Shown here: in pieces, positions 8,347 to 17,175 of the stretch | Layout of the letters: each line of letters starts with the position of its first letter | Numbering within the stretch: the stretch's first letter is position 1 | NCBI RefSeq assembly: GCF_007971225.1 | Contig: NZ_CP042435.1 | Coordinates: 434,001-498,000 of the forward strand | Direction: 5' to 3' | Source: Panacibacter ginsenosidivorans | Lineage (GTDB): Bacteria > Bacteroidota > Bacteroidia > Chitinophagales > Chitinophagaceae | DNA: 64,000 bases | Position numbers and translations under genes: made by a program | The notes under the pieces: generated by a model | Database searches by the model: none | What the model saw: the letters and a program-made list of their open reading frames with translations, nothing else | What the model was told of the DNA's origin: nothing

Positions 8347-9481
8347 CAATGAAAAAGTTTATGATGTTGCCATAATTGGTGGTGGTCTCGCTGGTTTAAC
8401 ATTGGCTATTCAGTGTATTGATGCAGGATACTCAACAATTCTCTTTGAAAAAGAAACTTACCCGTACCACAAAGTGTGCGGTGAATATATAAGTATGGAA
8501 AGCCTCCCCTTTTTACAAAGGCTTGGTTTCCCTTCGGAACGTTTTGAACTTCCACTCATAAAAGAGTTGCAACTTTCTGATATAAAAGGAAACCTTTACA
8601 ATTTCGTTCTTCCATTAGGTGGCTTTGGCATAAGTCGTTATACACTTGATGATACATTATATCAGCTTGCCCAATCAAAGAATGCAGAAATACGCATCAA
8701 TACCAAAGTGCAGGATATTACATTCATCAACGATTCATTTATTATAACTGCGGGCAAAGAACAATTTAATGCAAGAATAGCTGCGGGTACCTTTGGCAAA
8801 CGCAGCAATATTGATGTAAGATGGAACAGAGATTTTATAAAGCATAAAGCAGGCAAGCTCAATAACTACATTGGTATAAAATACCATATACGTTATGCAT
8901 ATCCTAAAGAGAAGATTGCATTACACAATTTCGAAAATGGTTATTGTGGTATCTCTAATATTGAAAATGATACCTGCTGCCTTTGTTACTTAACCACAGC
9001 TAAGAATCTAAAAAATAACAATAATTCTATTGCACTAATGGAGCAGAAATTACTTTGTCAAAATCCATTTTTAAAAGAAATATTTACTTCTGCAGAATTC
9101 TTATATAGCGAACCGCTTGTTATTTCGCAGGTAAGTTTTAACAGGAAAAATCAGGTTGAAAATCATGTATTGATGATTGGAGATGCCGCCGGGCTTATAA
9201 CACCATTGTGTGGTAATGGCATGAGTATGGCTATGCATGCGTCAAAAATTGCCTTTGAAAATATAGATGCAATGTTGAAACAAAAGATCAGCCGAACGGT
9301 AATGGAAATAAATTACACGCGCCAATGGCAAAAGCAGTTTCGTAAACGATTATGGATAGGCAGAAGTGTACAACGGTTATTTGGCAATAATACTTCCACA
9401 AGTATATTTTTGAAATTTATGTACAAAACAAAATGGCTTTCAAAAAAGCTTATTCGTGCAACTCATGGGGAACCGTTTTAA
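8339..9481 (+). CDS. FAD-dependent oxidoreductase / monooxygenase
   Basis: A 380-residue flavoprotein. The Rossmann dinucleotide motif GGGLAGL lies at about residues 14-20, followed by EKETYPYHKVCGEYIS, typical of the geranylgeranyl reductase/UbiH-like family, and the second FAD motif GDAAGLITPLCGNGMSMAM at about 282-300. It is the last gene of the UbiA-PKS-methyltransferase operon (8-base overlap). Likely roles are ring hydroxylation to a quinol or saturation of the prenyl chain; family resemblance does not decide between them. A right-facing repeat arm lies 77 bases after the stop. Confidence 0.87.
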   Translation: MHDNEKVYDVAIIGGGLAGLTLAIQCIDAGYSTILFEKETYPYHKVCGEYISMESLPFLQRLGFPSERFELPLIKELQLSDIKGNLYNFVLPLGGFGISRYTLDDTLYQLAQSKNAEIRINTKVQDITFINDSFIITAGKEQFNARIAAGTFGKRSNIDVRWNRDFIKHKAGKLNNYIGIKYHIRYAYPKEKIALHNFENGYCGISNIENDTCCLCYLTTAKNLKNNNNSIALMEQKLLCQNPFLKEIFTSAEFLYSEPLVISQVSFNRKNQVENHVLMIGDAAGLITPLCGNGMSMAMHASKIAFENIDAMLKQKISRTVMEINYTRQWQKQFRKRLWIGRSVQRLFGNNTSTSIFLKFMYKTKWLSKKLIRATHGEPF

Positions 9482-9558
9482 AACCATTTAGCTAAAATAG
9501 ATCACTACTCTATATAGATATGAAAACATAGAACAAATTGCTCACCACAGTTCTTACA

Positions 9559-9615
9559 GTACAAGAGTGCGACGCAACTAATGCCTAATAGCAGTAATAA
9601 AGCCCGGTTCAAAAT
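9559..9615 (+). repeat. Half-element, arm A, right-facing
   Basis: GTACAAGAGTGCGACGCAAC at 9559-9578 with tail ending AGCCCGGTTCAAAATA. With the left-facing arm at 5650-5669 it brackets the whole four-gene biosynthetic operon. Confidence 0.88.
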
Positions 9616-9676
9616 AATTAATTCCTCTATTAACAACCTGTGTAAATAACAACAACTGTTTTAATTCATAACAATA

Positions 9677-9685
9677 TAAATTTGC
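9677..9685 (+). promoter_or_regulatory. Putative -7 box of the DUF6089-type gene
   Basis: TAAATTTGC matches the Bacteroidota -7 consensus TAnnTTTG in full and lies 16 bases before the ATG at 9701. The -33 region (TGTTTT at 9658-9663) is only a partial match. Confidence 0.5.
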
Positions 9686-9700
9686 GCATCAAATAAATAA

Positions 9701-10585
9701 ATGCAAAAAATAGTACGAAAGCTTCTATTTATTATTATAGTTATTCTATTCATTGGTAATGCACATGCACAACGTTTATATTTTCATATTGATGGCGGCG
9801 CAGTAAATTATGGGGGCGATTTACAGGATAAACTTATAACGTTGAACCAGGCAAATAGTTTTTTTGGTTTTGGGGCGCATTATAAAATATCAGGTATTTT
9901 TTCAGCAGAAGCATCAGTTTCTGCAGGCAAACTTGCTGCCAGCGATGCCAAAAGCAAAACAGAAACATTTCGCCGTAATCTTAGTTTTTACAGCAACCTT
10001 ACAGAGGGCAGTTTAACACTACACGCAAATCTTAGAGATGTGCCATACAATGCAAAGTTTACACCTTATGTAATGGCTGGTCTTGCTGTTTATCATTATG
10101 CTCCTTATGCCTATACTATTAAAGGACAAAAAGTTTACCTGCAGCCTTTGGGGACAGAGGGCCAGGGTTTGTCCCAATACCTTGACAGGCATTCCTATAA
10201 TTTAACGCAAATAGCATTGCCTTTTGGAGGTGGTTTAAAATATGCCATAACCAATAATTTTATAGTTTCCGCAGAAATAAGTTTTAGAAAACTTTTTACA
10301 GATTATCTTGATGATGTTAGCAGCCTGCGTTATGCAGATACAGCATTGCTGCGTGCATCACGTGGTGATCTTGCAGCTAAAATGTCATTCAGAAGCGACG
10401 AAACAACTAACCCTTTAAACTTTAATGCGCCTATACAGCGCGGTAATCCTGCAAAAAAAGATGCTTACTATTCTCTTCTTTTAAAACTATATATTGGATT
10501 AGATGGTTTGTTTGGATCGAACAACAACAATGGTTATTCAAAAAGAATGAGAAAGCAATCAAGCTGCCCGCCAAAAGTTCAGTAG
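9701..10585 (+). CDS. Outer-membrane beta-barrel protein (DUF6089-like)
   Basis: A 294-residue protein with signal peptide MQKIVRKLLFIIIVILFIGNAHA and cleavage after AHA. The mature part has alternating hydrophobic strands, Gly-Gly turns (DGGAVNYGGD, FGGGLKYAIT) and the pattern YVMAGLAVYHYAPYA, typical of the DUF6089 barrels of Bacteroidota. These sit in the outer membrane and their role is unknown. The last 20 residues are polar (SNNNNGYSKRM). It is monocistronic, between two repeat half-elements. Confidence 0.75.
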   Translation: MQKIVRKLLFIIIVILFIGNAHAQRLYFHIDGGAVNYGGDLQDKLITLNQANSFFGFGAHYKISGIFSAEASVSAGKLAASDAKSKTETFRRNLSFYSNLTEGSLTLHANLRDVPYNAKFTPYVMAGLAVYHYAPYAYTIKGQKVYLQPLGTEGQGLSQYLDRHSYNLTQIALPFGGGLKYAITNNFIVSAEISFRKLFTDYLDDVSSLRYADTALLRASRGDLAAKMSFRSDETTNPLNFNAPIQRGNPAKKDAYYSLLLKLYIGLDGLFGSNNNNGYSKRMRKQSSCPPKVQ

Positions 10586-10618
10586 CTTTCCACAATGTTT
10601 AAAAGTGATAAAGTAATT

Positions 10619-10676
10619 TGTATGCCCCGGACTTTTCTAACTTACATTAAGCTTCGGTTGCGTCGCACACTTGTAC
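10619..10676 (-). repeat. Half-element, arm A, left-facing
   Basis: GTTGCGTCGCACACTTGTAC at 10657-10676 with a tail beginning near TATGCCCCGGAC. It lies 61 bases before the UbiD start. No right-facing partner directly follows ubiD; a complete palindromic pair does. Confidence 0.85.
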
Positions 10677-10737
10677 CGTATCACTTTATGCAACATTTGG
10701 CACTTCAACAAATACCTATATTAATTGTTTTAAGCGT

Positions 10738-12579
10738 ATGAGTTATACAACGCTGGAAGCTTGTCTTATAGATCTTGAGAAAAATGGGGAGCTTGTACGG
10801 ATAAAAGAAGAAGTTGATCCACATCTTGAGATGGCTGCTATTCATTTGCGGGTACATGAAGCAAAAGGCCCGGCTTTATTATTTGAAAATGTAAAAGGCT
10901 GTAAGTACAGGGCTGCATCAAATATCTTTGGCACACTGGAGCGAAGTAAGTTTATCTTCAGAGATACATTTGAGTTTGTTCAAAAACTTATACAATTAAG
11001 AAATGATCCTGCAACTGCATTAAAGAAACCATTCAGTAATATTGGTACGGGTATAGCTGCATTAAAAGCATTGCCTTTAAAAAATCCTTTCAGCAAACCA
11101 ATATTAAATAGCATTATAAATATCTCAGACCTTCCATTAATACAGCACTGGCCAATGGATGGTGGTGCGTTTGTAACATTACCACAGGTGTACACAGAAG
11201 ATGCAGATAACCCAGGCATTATGCAATCTAATCTTGGTATGTATCGCATACAACTTACAGGCAATGAGTATAGGCTAAACAAAGAAATTGGGTTACACTA
11301 TCAATTGCATCGTGGCATTGGCGTGCACCAAACGAAAGCCAATAAAAAAGGGCAACCACTTAAGGTAAGTGTTTTTGTTGGCGGCCCGCCAGCACATACA
11401 TTAGCCGCTGTAATGCCTTTACCGGAAGGCATTAGTGAAATGACATTTGCCGGCGTATTAGGTGGCAGAAGGTTCCGTTATTTTTACGAAGATGGATTTT
11501 GCATAAGTGCATATGCTGATTTTGTGATAACCGGTGAAGTGCACCCCGGCGAGAATAAAACGGAGGGCCCTTTTGGAGATCATCTTGGATATTATAGTTT
11601 AAAGCATCTCTTTCCATTAATGAAAGTGCATAAAGTATATGCAAAGAAAAATGCTATCTGGCCTTTTACTGTAGTTGGCAGGCCACCTCAGGAAGATACC
11701 AGTTTTGGAGAAATGATTCATGCACTTACAGGCGATGCTATACCAAAAGAGATTCCCGGCTTAAAAGAAGTGCATGCAGTTGATGCAGCAGGTGTGCACC
11801 CTCTTTTACTTGCAATTGGCAGCGAAAGATACACACCTTATATGCCTGCCAAAGAACCTTCTGAAATATTGACTATTGCCAATCATATTTTAGGTACTGG
11901 TCAATTAAGTCTTGCCAAATTTCTTTTTATTACAGCTGATGATAAAAATAAATTATCTGCACATGATGTAACAGAATTCTTTGATTACCTCTTGCGAAGA
12001 ATAGACCTTACAAGAGATATTCATTTCTACACAAATACAACTATTGATACACTTGATTATTCAGGCAATGCATTAAATAAAGGAAGCAAAGTTGTATTTG
12101 CTGCTTATGGTGATGAGAAGAGAAATTTATTTTCTGCTGTTCCTGAATTTTTGCAGCCAAACAGGTTATGGCGCACTGCAATAATGGCAATGCCTGGCAT
12201 TGCATGTATCAGCATTTCAGCATTTACAACATATAAAAATGCATTGGCAGAAATAAATGAACTGGATGATTTATTAAAACACAAAGTTGCTGCCTTAAAG
12301 GGTTTACCGTTGATCGTATTATGCGATGATGCTGCTTTTACCGCACAAAATATCCGTAACTTTTTGTGGGTGACTTTCACACGTTGCAATCCTTCTTATG
12401 ATATTTATGGTATAGATAGTTTTTATAACTACAAACACTGGGGGTGTAATGGGCCACTGCTTATTGATGCAAGAATAAAACCGCATCATGCGCCTGCTGT
12501 AGAAAAAGATCCTTATACAGAGAAAAAAATAGAAAGAATATTTAATAAATCGGGAAGCTTATATGGATTATTAAAATAA
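10738..12579 (+). CDS. UbiD-family prenylated-FMN decarboxylase
   Basis: A 613-residue protein of the UbiD family, which uses prenyl-FMN for reversible decarboxylation of aromatic or unsaturated acids. The motif ENKTEGPFGDHLGYYS at about 272-287 carries the catalytic Glu/Asp pair, and IGSERYTPY and HILGTGQLSLAKF are conserved in the family. The length fits the long Bacteroidota form that many annotations call a menaquinone-type decarboxylase. No UbiX flavin prenyltransferase is present in the window. A strong terminator follows 5 bases after the stop. Its proximity to the UbiA-PKS operon may be chance. Confidence 0.87.
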   Translation: MSYTTLEACLIDLEKNGELVRIKEEVDPHLEMAAIHLRVHEAKGPALLFENVKGCKYRAASNIFGTLERSKFIFRDTFEFVQKLIQLRNDPATALKKPFSNIGTGIAALKALPLKNPFSKPILNSIINISDLPLIQHWPMDGGAFVTLPQVYTEDADNPGIMQSNLGMYRIQLTGNEYRLNKEIGLHYQLHRGIGVHQTKANKKGQPLKVSVFVGGPPAHTLAAVMPLPEGISEMTFAGVLGGRRFRYFYEDGFCISAYADFVITGEVHPGENKTEGPFGDHLGYYSLKHLFPLMKVHKVYAKKNAIWPFTVVGRPPQEDTSFGEMIHALTGDAIPKEIPGLKEVHAVDAAGVHPLLLAIGSERYTPYMPAKEPSEILTIANHILGTGQLSLAKFLFITADDKNKLSAHDVTEFFDYLLRRIDLTRDIHFYTNTTIDTLDYSGNALNKGSKVVFAAYGDEKRNLFSAVPEFLQPNRLWRTAIMAMPGIACISISAFTTYKNALAEINELDDLLKHKVAALKGLPLIVLCDDAAFTAQNIRNFLWVTFTRCNPSYDIYGIDSFYNYKHWGCNGPLLIDARIKPHHAPAVEKDPYTEKKIERIFNKSGSLYGLLK

Positions 12580-12582
12580 AAT

Positions 12583-12613
12583 AGGGCCAGTGGGGAACCA
12601 GCGGCCCTTTTTT
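12583..12613 (+). terminator. Intrinsic terminator of ubiD
   Basis: GGGCC (12584-12588) pairs with GGCCC (12603-12607), with an inner TGG/CCA pair and GGAA loop, followed by six T. Confidence 0.88.
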
Positions 12614-12700
12614 CAACCCTAAACCCTTAAAAAACTGACGTAAAGATATAAAAAATGATTGTACACAAACAAGCAAAATTTATTTAAAAATATTTTTTTA

Positions 12701-12840
12701 TTTTTTTGAACCATGCTTTTAATTCCAGCTCAAACTTTGTTGCGTCGCACCCTTGTACTTTCGGCTCAATATTTAACAAAGCGTACAAGTGAGTGACACA
12801 ACAGGTGATGCCATGAAATATACTGCTTATAAACAAAAAA
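12701..12840. repeat. Complete palindromic element (A left, B right)
   Basis: The tail TTTTTTTGAACC starts at about 12701. Arm A is GTTGCGTCGCACCCTTGTAC at 12739-12758, the centre is 24 bp, and arm B is GTACAAGTGAGTGACACAAC at 12783-12802, with a tail ending AAACAAAAAA at 12840. It lies between convergent genes, beyond the ubiD terminator. Confidence 0.9.
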
Positions 12841-12857
12841 TAATAGTAATTAAGCAC

Positions 12858-14135
12858 TCAGGCAAGATTCGTTATGGTTGATTTAGTGTCTTTTCTAAGT
12901 TCAACAAATGCAAACCAGCCGCAAATTATTGTAGATAAGATGAACCATATAATAAGCATGCTTTTTATCCAGGAGAAATAAGAACTGGCGCCGAACCAAT
13001 CGCCCAGATATAAAATAATGACAATGCCCATAACATTCTTCAATAATTCCCACACAAACGCGTATGGGTTGCGATCCATCAATTCTGTAAAAGCGTATAC
13101 CATCAGGAAAAGAAATCCTCCATATATGAACATATTGGGGCTTCCTATCTTTGAGATATTTCCAAAAAGATAACTTACCAGTAGTAACAACATTACCAAT
13201 TGAATCCATGACCATGTATATAAGCCAGCAGACCGGGCGGGGTTATACTTTTCAAAATGGTATACATCCTGGATTTTGCGAACAGGATATTTTTCTGCTA
13301 CATCTGCCGGGCGCCAGCCTGTTGGCATAAACCATATACGCAATTTATTTTTTACACTTTTTGTGCGCCATGCATCTTTTATCAACAGCCATAAATGTTG
13401 GAAATTGATTTTGATAGGGTTCCATGTTTGCACCGGTCTTGTAATACCGTATACAGGTGGCGTATCCGGTAACTCTTCCTGAAATGTACCAAACAGCTTG
13501 TCCCATATTATGAAAATCTGCGACAAATTCTTATCAATGTATTCAGGGTTAATTGCATGATGAACCCTGTGATGCGATGGTGTTACCAATAATTTTTCAA
13601 TAATACCCATTTTATTAATGTGCCTTGTATGATACCAGAACTGTGCAAATAACTGTATGGGAGCCACGATGGCAATAACTTCCGCTGGCACACCAATTAT
13701 TGCGGCGGGTAATAAAAAGAAAGTGAACAATCGTACAAATACAGAATTGCTTTGCCGCAAGGCACAGGCAAGATTAAACTCCTCACTGCTGTGATGAACA
13801 ATATGAGCATTCCAGAAAATATTGACTTTATGATCAAGGCGATGAACCCAGTAACCTGAAAAATCTAACACAATGAAGGCAATGATATAGGTCCACACAG
13901 TTGATGGGATATGAATTACAGCAAGATGTGCTACCATCCATTCATAGGTAATGATGGAAACGCTTAAGCCTAAAACATCTTTTGTTACATTAGTCACACC
14001 ACTGCCAAGGCTACTGATCATATCCATGCCTCTGACTGTATCTTCCCCTTTTCTCCAACCATACCATTTCTCAAATAAGACCAATAGCAGAAATATGGGC
14101 ATTGCAATCAATAGAATCTTACCGTATGTTTCCAT
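12858..14135 (-). CDS. Fatty acid hydroxylase / sterol desaturase family membrane protein
   Basis: A 425-residue di-iron membrane enzyme. The histidine clusters are HRLDH (about residue 98), HIVHH (about 111) and HRVHH (about 190), as in the fatty acid hydroxylase superfamily; the helices around them and the extra C-terminal membrane region match the alkylglycerol monooxygenase-like subgroup. It likely hydroxylates a lipid or carotenoid-like substrate in the inner membrane using oxygen. The gene is alone, reading leftward. The ATG at 14135 gives a first helix directly. Substrate is unknown. Confidence 0.85.
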   Translation of the reverse strand: METYGKILLIAMPIFLLLVLFEKWYGWRKGEDTVRGMDMISSLGSGVTNVTKDVLGLSVSIITYEWMVAHLAVIHIPSTVWTYIIAFIVLDFSGYWVHRLDHKVNIFWNAHIVHHSSEEFNLACALRQSNSVFVRLFTFFLLPAAIIGVPAEVIAIVAPIQLFAQFWYHTRHINKMGIIEKLLVTPSHHRVHHAINPEYIDKNLSQIFIIWDKLFGTFQEELPDTPPVYGITRPVQTWNPIKINFQHLWLLIKDAWRTKSVKNKLRIWFMPTGWRPADVAEKYPVRKIQDVYHFEKYNPARSAGLYTWSWIQLVMLLLLVSYLFGNISKIGSPNMFIYGGFLFLMVYAFTELMDRNPYAFVWELLKNVMGIVIILYLGDWFGASSYFSWIKSMLIIWFILSTIICGWFAFVELRKDTKSTITNLA

Positions 14136-14250
14136 AAACTTTGTTATCGGTATATAAAGTTATAGAATTAGCAAATGAAACATTTTATGATTATCACAAA
14201 ATTGATAGCTGAAATTTTTACTGCGGATGTATTTCAATTGAATGTATAAC

Positions 14251-14283
14251 AAAAAAAGCGTTGCTTAATTGCAACGCCTTTTT
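14251..14283 (-). terminator. Intrinsic terminator of the DUF6600 gene
   Basis: GCGTTGC (14258-14264) pairs with GCAACGC (14271-14277) around a six-base loop. A seven-A run on its left gives the U-tract for leftward transcription, and CTTTTT on the right would serve the other direction. Confidence 0.85.
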
Positions 14284-14287
14284 CATT

Positions 14288-15199
14288 TTATCTGTTTTCG
14301 CCTTTTTCTGATTTGTTGTGCGGTTTAGGCTTAGGTTTAACCACCTCTTTTTTTACCGGGGGCTTTTTATTTGCATTGGCATTGTTAGGCTTTTTGTTAG
14401 CATTGTTAACCCTTTGATTATCGTTATTATTTTCTTTCTGATCTATAGTCTTTTCATCAATATCCGGTTTGTAAATATTCACTGTACGTTTACTATCGTC
14501 AACAACTTCCCTGCCGGGCTTAGAGCTATTGCTTACATTCATTACGTTTACTTTTACCTTAGTATCTTTTTCAACTTCTTCACGTTTTGGGCCACTGTTG
14601 AACGTAACATTTCTGTTTGAAACCTTAGTAACATTCGTATTATTAACAATAGTAGTGTTTTTTATAATGGTAACATTTTTTGTATGAGATACATAATAAC
14701 GATTAGGTCTTGGATCACTAATATATCTCCGTGGAACAAATACCCACCTTTCCGCAGGAATTGTATTAACGCCTACGCTGATACTTAATCCTGGTCCAAG
14801 CGGTGCCCAACCATAATAATCACCGCCCGTTCTCCAACTTACCCAAGCCGGAGCCCATTCGTACCCAGGAACCCAAAACCAACCAAAAGATGGTTCGTAT
14901 GCCCAACGACCATAGTGGAAAGTTGCCCATCCCCATGAGTAATCTGATACCCAGGTCCATCCGTATTGTGTATAGACCCAATGTCCACCAGTATTATAGG
15001 GCGTAAAACCAGCTTGGTTATATATCCATATCTGGCCATATTTAGGATGGTTTGTCCATCTGCCATAAGCCTGCAAGTTATCGTGAAATACAGAAAAACT
15101 TACAGTAGCACTAACCTGTTGACCTTCAGAGGTGTTTGTTAATAGAAAGACTGCAGCAACGATTAATCCAAATGCTAGTGATCTTATTGATGTTTTCAT
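14288..15199 (-). CDS. DUF6600-type secreted protein with WxWxP-rich domain
   Basis: A 303-residue exported protein. The signal peptide follows MKTSIRSLAFGLIV and is cleaved after SEG. Residues about 30-140 contain repeated aromatic motifs (YGRWTNHPKYGQIW, YGWTWVSDYSWGW, FGWFWVPGYEWAPAW), characteristic of DUF6600 proteins. The second half is low-complexity Asn/Lys/Val-rich, ending in a highly basic NKKP/KPKPKPH tail. It may bind the cell wall or nucleic acid; function is not known. I chose the ATG at 15199 (preceded by AAGGAT) over the one at 15217, because it puts the basic residues next to the hydrophobic core. Confidence 0.75.
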   Translation of the reverse strand: MKTSIRSLAFGLIVAAVFLLTNTSEGQQVSATVSFSVFHDNLQAYGRWTNHPKYGQIWIYNQAGFTPYNTGGHWVYTQYGWTWVSDYSWGWATFHYGRWAYEPSFGWFWVPGYEWAPAWVSWRTGGDYYGWAPLGPGLSISVGVNTIPAERWVFVPRRYISDPRPNRYYVSHTKNVTIIKNTTIVNNTNVTKVSNRNVTFNSGPKREEVEKDTKVKVNVMNVSNSSKPGREVVDDSKRTVNIYKPDIDEKTIDQKENNNDNQRVNNANKKPNNANANKKPPVKKEVVKPKPKPHNKSEKGENR

Positions 15200-15379
15200 A
15201 TCCTTAAATTTTACCAAGTATCTAATGAAAAAACCCTGCCAATTGAGACCACGTAAAATTGTTAAAATGATTGCGGCTCTTAGAAAATAGCTGTTAAAAT
15301 CTAAATAGTAATAATCGATTGCTTGATAAAAGAACCTGTTAGCAGTTTATTGATTATCGCCTAAAATATTCAGTGGAGC

Positions 15380-15437
15380 TTTTTTGAACCAGCCCGCAGT
15401 ATTACAAAAAAACTTTACTTGCGTCGCACTCTTGTAC
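15380..15437 (-). repeat. Half-element, arm A, left-facing
   Basis: CTTGCGTCGCACTCTTGTAC ends at 15437, with tail TTTTTTGAACCAGCCCGC from about 15380. With the B arm at 17042 it brackets lgt. The rest of 15218-15566 shows nothing recognisable. Confidence 0.85.
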
Positions 15438-15566
15438 GTTTTTTTCTTTGTTCGCCAGAAGAAGTGACAGTCCTTTCTGCTATAGGAAGGCAGATTACAG
15501 GTAATACAATGAGACGCATTTATTTGCAATAAAAGTATTAATCGCGATGAAATCAATTTTGAAAAG

Positions 15567-16892
15567 CTATATAACCTTGTTGGGTACGTTTTTTTTATTT
15601 GGCCACAATCTCGGTGAATATATATATAAAATGATCCCACTTATGACTAATAAAGAAGAAATAAGCTCTGCCTGTGTTGGATGGAAACCAAAAATATCAT
15701 ACTTGGTATTTACCCTTATTTTTTCTATAAAAAATCTTTCCATCCCATTTAATACCAGGTAAATACCAAACATTCTACCGGTAATTTTTATTCTTTTACG
15801 AATTGACCATAAAATGGCAAATAATACAAGACCCGTTATTATTTCGTAAAAGGGAGTGGGGAAAACCGGTAACGGAAGGTGATTACAATAATCCCCCCAC
15901 TTACAATCTCCTAAAGGAATCCCTGTCTTATTTACATTATGCGGATAATTGTAAGCAAATAGCCAATCAGGTAATCCACCAAAGGCTTTAACTGATAAAT
16001 GTTCTGCTGGCCCAATTAATCCATGTTCCTGGTAAATAGAACCGTAATTATTTAATGCTTCATTTACCTGGTTTGCAGGAGCCTGGTATACTCTTCCAAA
16101 AGGATCAGCCAAGTAAGCACTATTTATTATTCCCCAATCTCCATCCCCTGCAACCTGGCAACCTATTCGTCCTAATGCATAGCCAAGCATTAAAGATGGT
16201 GCAGCCGCATCAGCAATTTTTATAAAGCTTATTTTCTTTTTATGAAAATAATACCATAGCGCAAGTGTAGCAACAATTAATCCTCCATAGAATGTAAGAC
16301 CACTTGGAGATATAAGATTTCCTATCGGATCTTCAATAAACCTGTCCCAGTTTTCAAGGTTATCAAATATTTTAGCACCTACAAAACCAGCCGCTGCAGC
16401 AATTATTACAATATCTCCCACTCTATCACTTGGCCAAATTCTAAGTTTTCTTTCTTCTGGTTTTGCAAGCTTATTCTTATTTTTTTCCCACCATTTTAGA
16501 GCCCCAAAAAAAATTGCAAGCGCTAAGCCCGCAGGCCAGCTCCCTCTTGAAGAGAAAATAAATGATTGTGGGTTATCCAACGCACCTTCCACAATCATAA
16601 CACCAATAATCTTGAAGCCTAAAATAAAACCAAGAAAAAAATTAATAAAAATATCGGCGGGGCTGGCTGGCTTACCAACCGTAATGATAGTCTCCGTATA
16701 AGTAAATTCACCAAGCGATTGTCTGCGCTTTAACTCTTTTACCAAAACCCATGCAGCTATAAGAAAAGCTATTGCCACAAAGAACCCGAATGAATTAACC
16801 ACCTTTAAAAAAGAAATGTCAATTCCAAAAATGTCTTTAAAAGCGTAATATAAATTTGGATACATTAAAGCTATTGTTTGTAAGGATTGCAA
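15567..16892 (-). CDS. lgt: Prolipoprotein diacylglyceryl transferase
   Basis: Lgt transfers diacylglycerol from phosphatidylglycerol to the lipobox cysteine of prolipoproteins in the inner membrane. The 441-residue sequence has seven or more helices. The signature is LGYALGRIGCQVAGDGDWG at about residues 234-252, preceded by FYGGLIVATLALWYYF; the C-terminal block PTPFYEIITGLVLFAI and GMERFFIEKIRVN is also conserved. The Cys after GRIG replaces the Asn usual in E. coli, as in other Bacteroidota. The protein is longer than proteobacterial Lgt because of a charged insert at about residues 50-130. The several lipoproteins in this window are its expected substrates. Confidence 0.9.
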   Translation of the reverse strand: MQSLQTIALMYPNLYYAFKDIFGIDISFLKVVNSFGFFVAIAFLIAAWVLVKELKRRQSLGEFTYTETIITVGKPASPADIFINFFLGFILGFKIIGVMIVEGALDNPQSFIFSSRGSWPAGLALAIFFGALKWWEKNKNKLAKPEERKLRIWPSDRVGDIVIIAAAAGFVGAKIFDNLENWDRFIEDPIGNLISPSGLTFYGGLIVATLALWYYFHKKKISFIKIADAAAPSLMLGYALGRIGCQVAGDGDWGIINSAYLADPFGRVYQAPANQVNEALNNYGSIYQEHGLIGPAEHLSVKAFGGLPDWLFAYNYPHNVNKTGIPLGDCKWGDYCNHLPLPVFPTPFYEIITGLVLFAILWSIRKRIKITGRMFGIYLVLNGMERFFIEKIRVNTKYDIFGFHPTQAELISSLLVISGIILYIYSPRLWPNKKNVPNKVI

Positions 16893-17041
16893 TGTTAATC
16901 AAAAGAATAGATGTTTAGCAATGCAAAATGAAAAAATGCTACAAAATTTTGCCTGGCTTATGATTCAGATGAAAATGAGATGTAGTGTCCTCTTGGTTAT
17001 TTCATTTTAGTAATAACGATACCTGATAATTTAGTTATGCT

Positions 17042-17096
17042 GTACAAGTGAGTGACACAACTACTGCCAATGCATATATAAGGATCAAACAAAAAA
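17042..17096 (+). repeat. Half-element, arm B, right-facing
   Basis: GTACAAGTGAGTGACACAAC at 17042-17061 with tail ending AGGATCAAACAAAAAA. It lies 149 bases upstream of the lgt start and completes the bracket begun at 15380. Confidence 0.87.
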
Positions 17097-17119
17097 CCCT
17101 CCCAGGAATGAGAAGGTTT
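17087..17119 (-). terminator. Probable terminator of the bacilliredoxin gene
   Basis: Read leftward, AACCTTCTC (17118-17110) pairs with GGGAGGGTT (17103-17095), including two G-U pairs, then runs into TTTTTTG. It overlaps the end of the arm B tail. Confidence 0.6.
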
Positions 17120-17175
17120 GTATTTACTAACCCATCCATGACAAAGCTGAGCTGCACATGGAATAATGTTAACTG

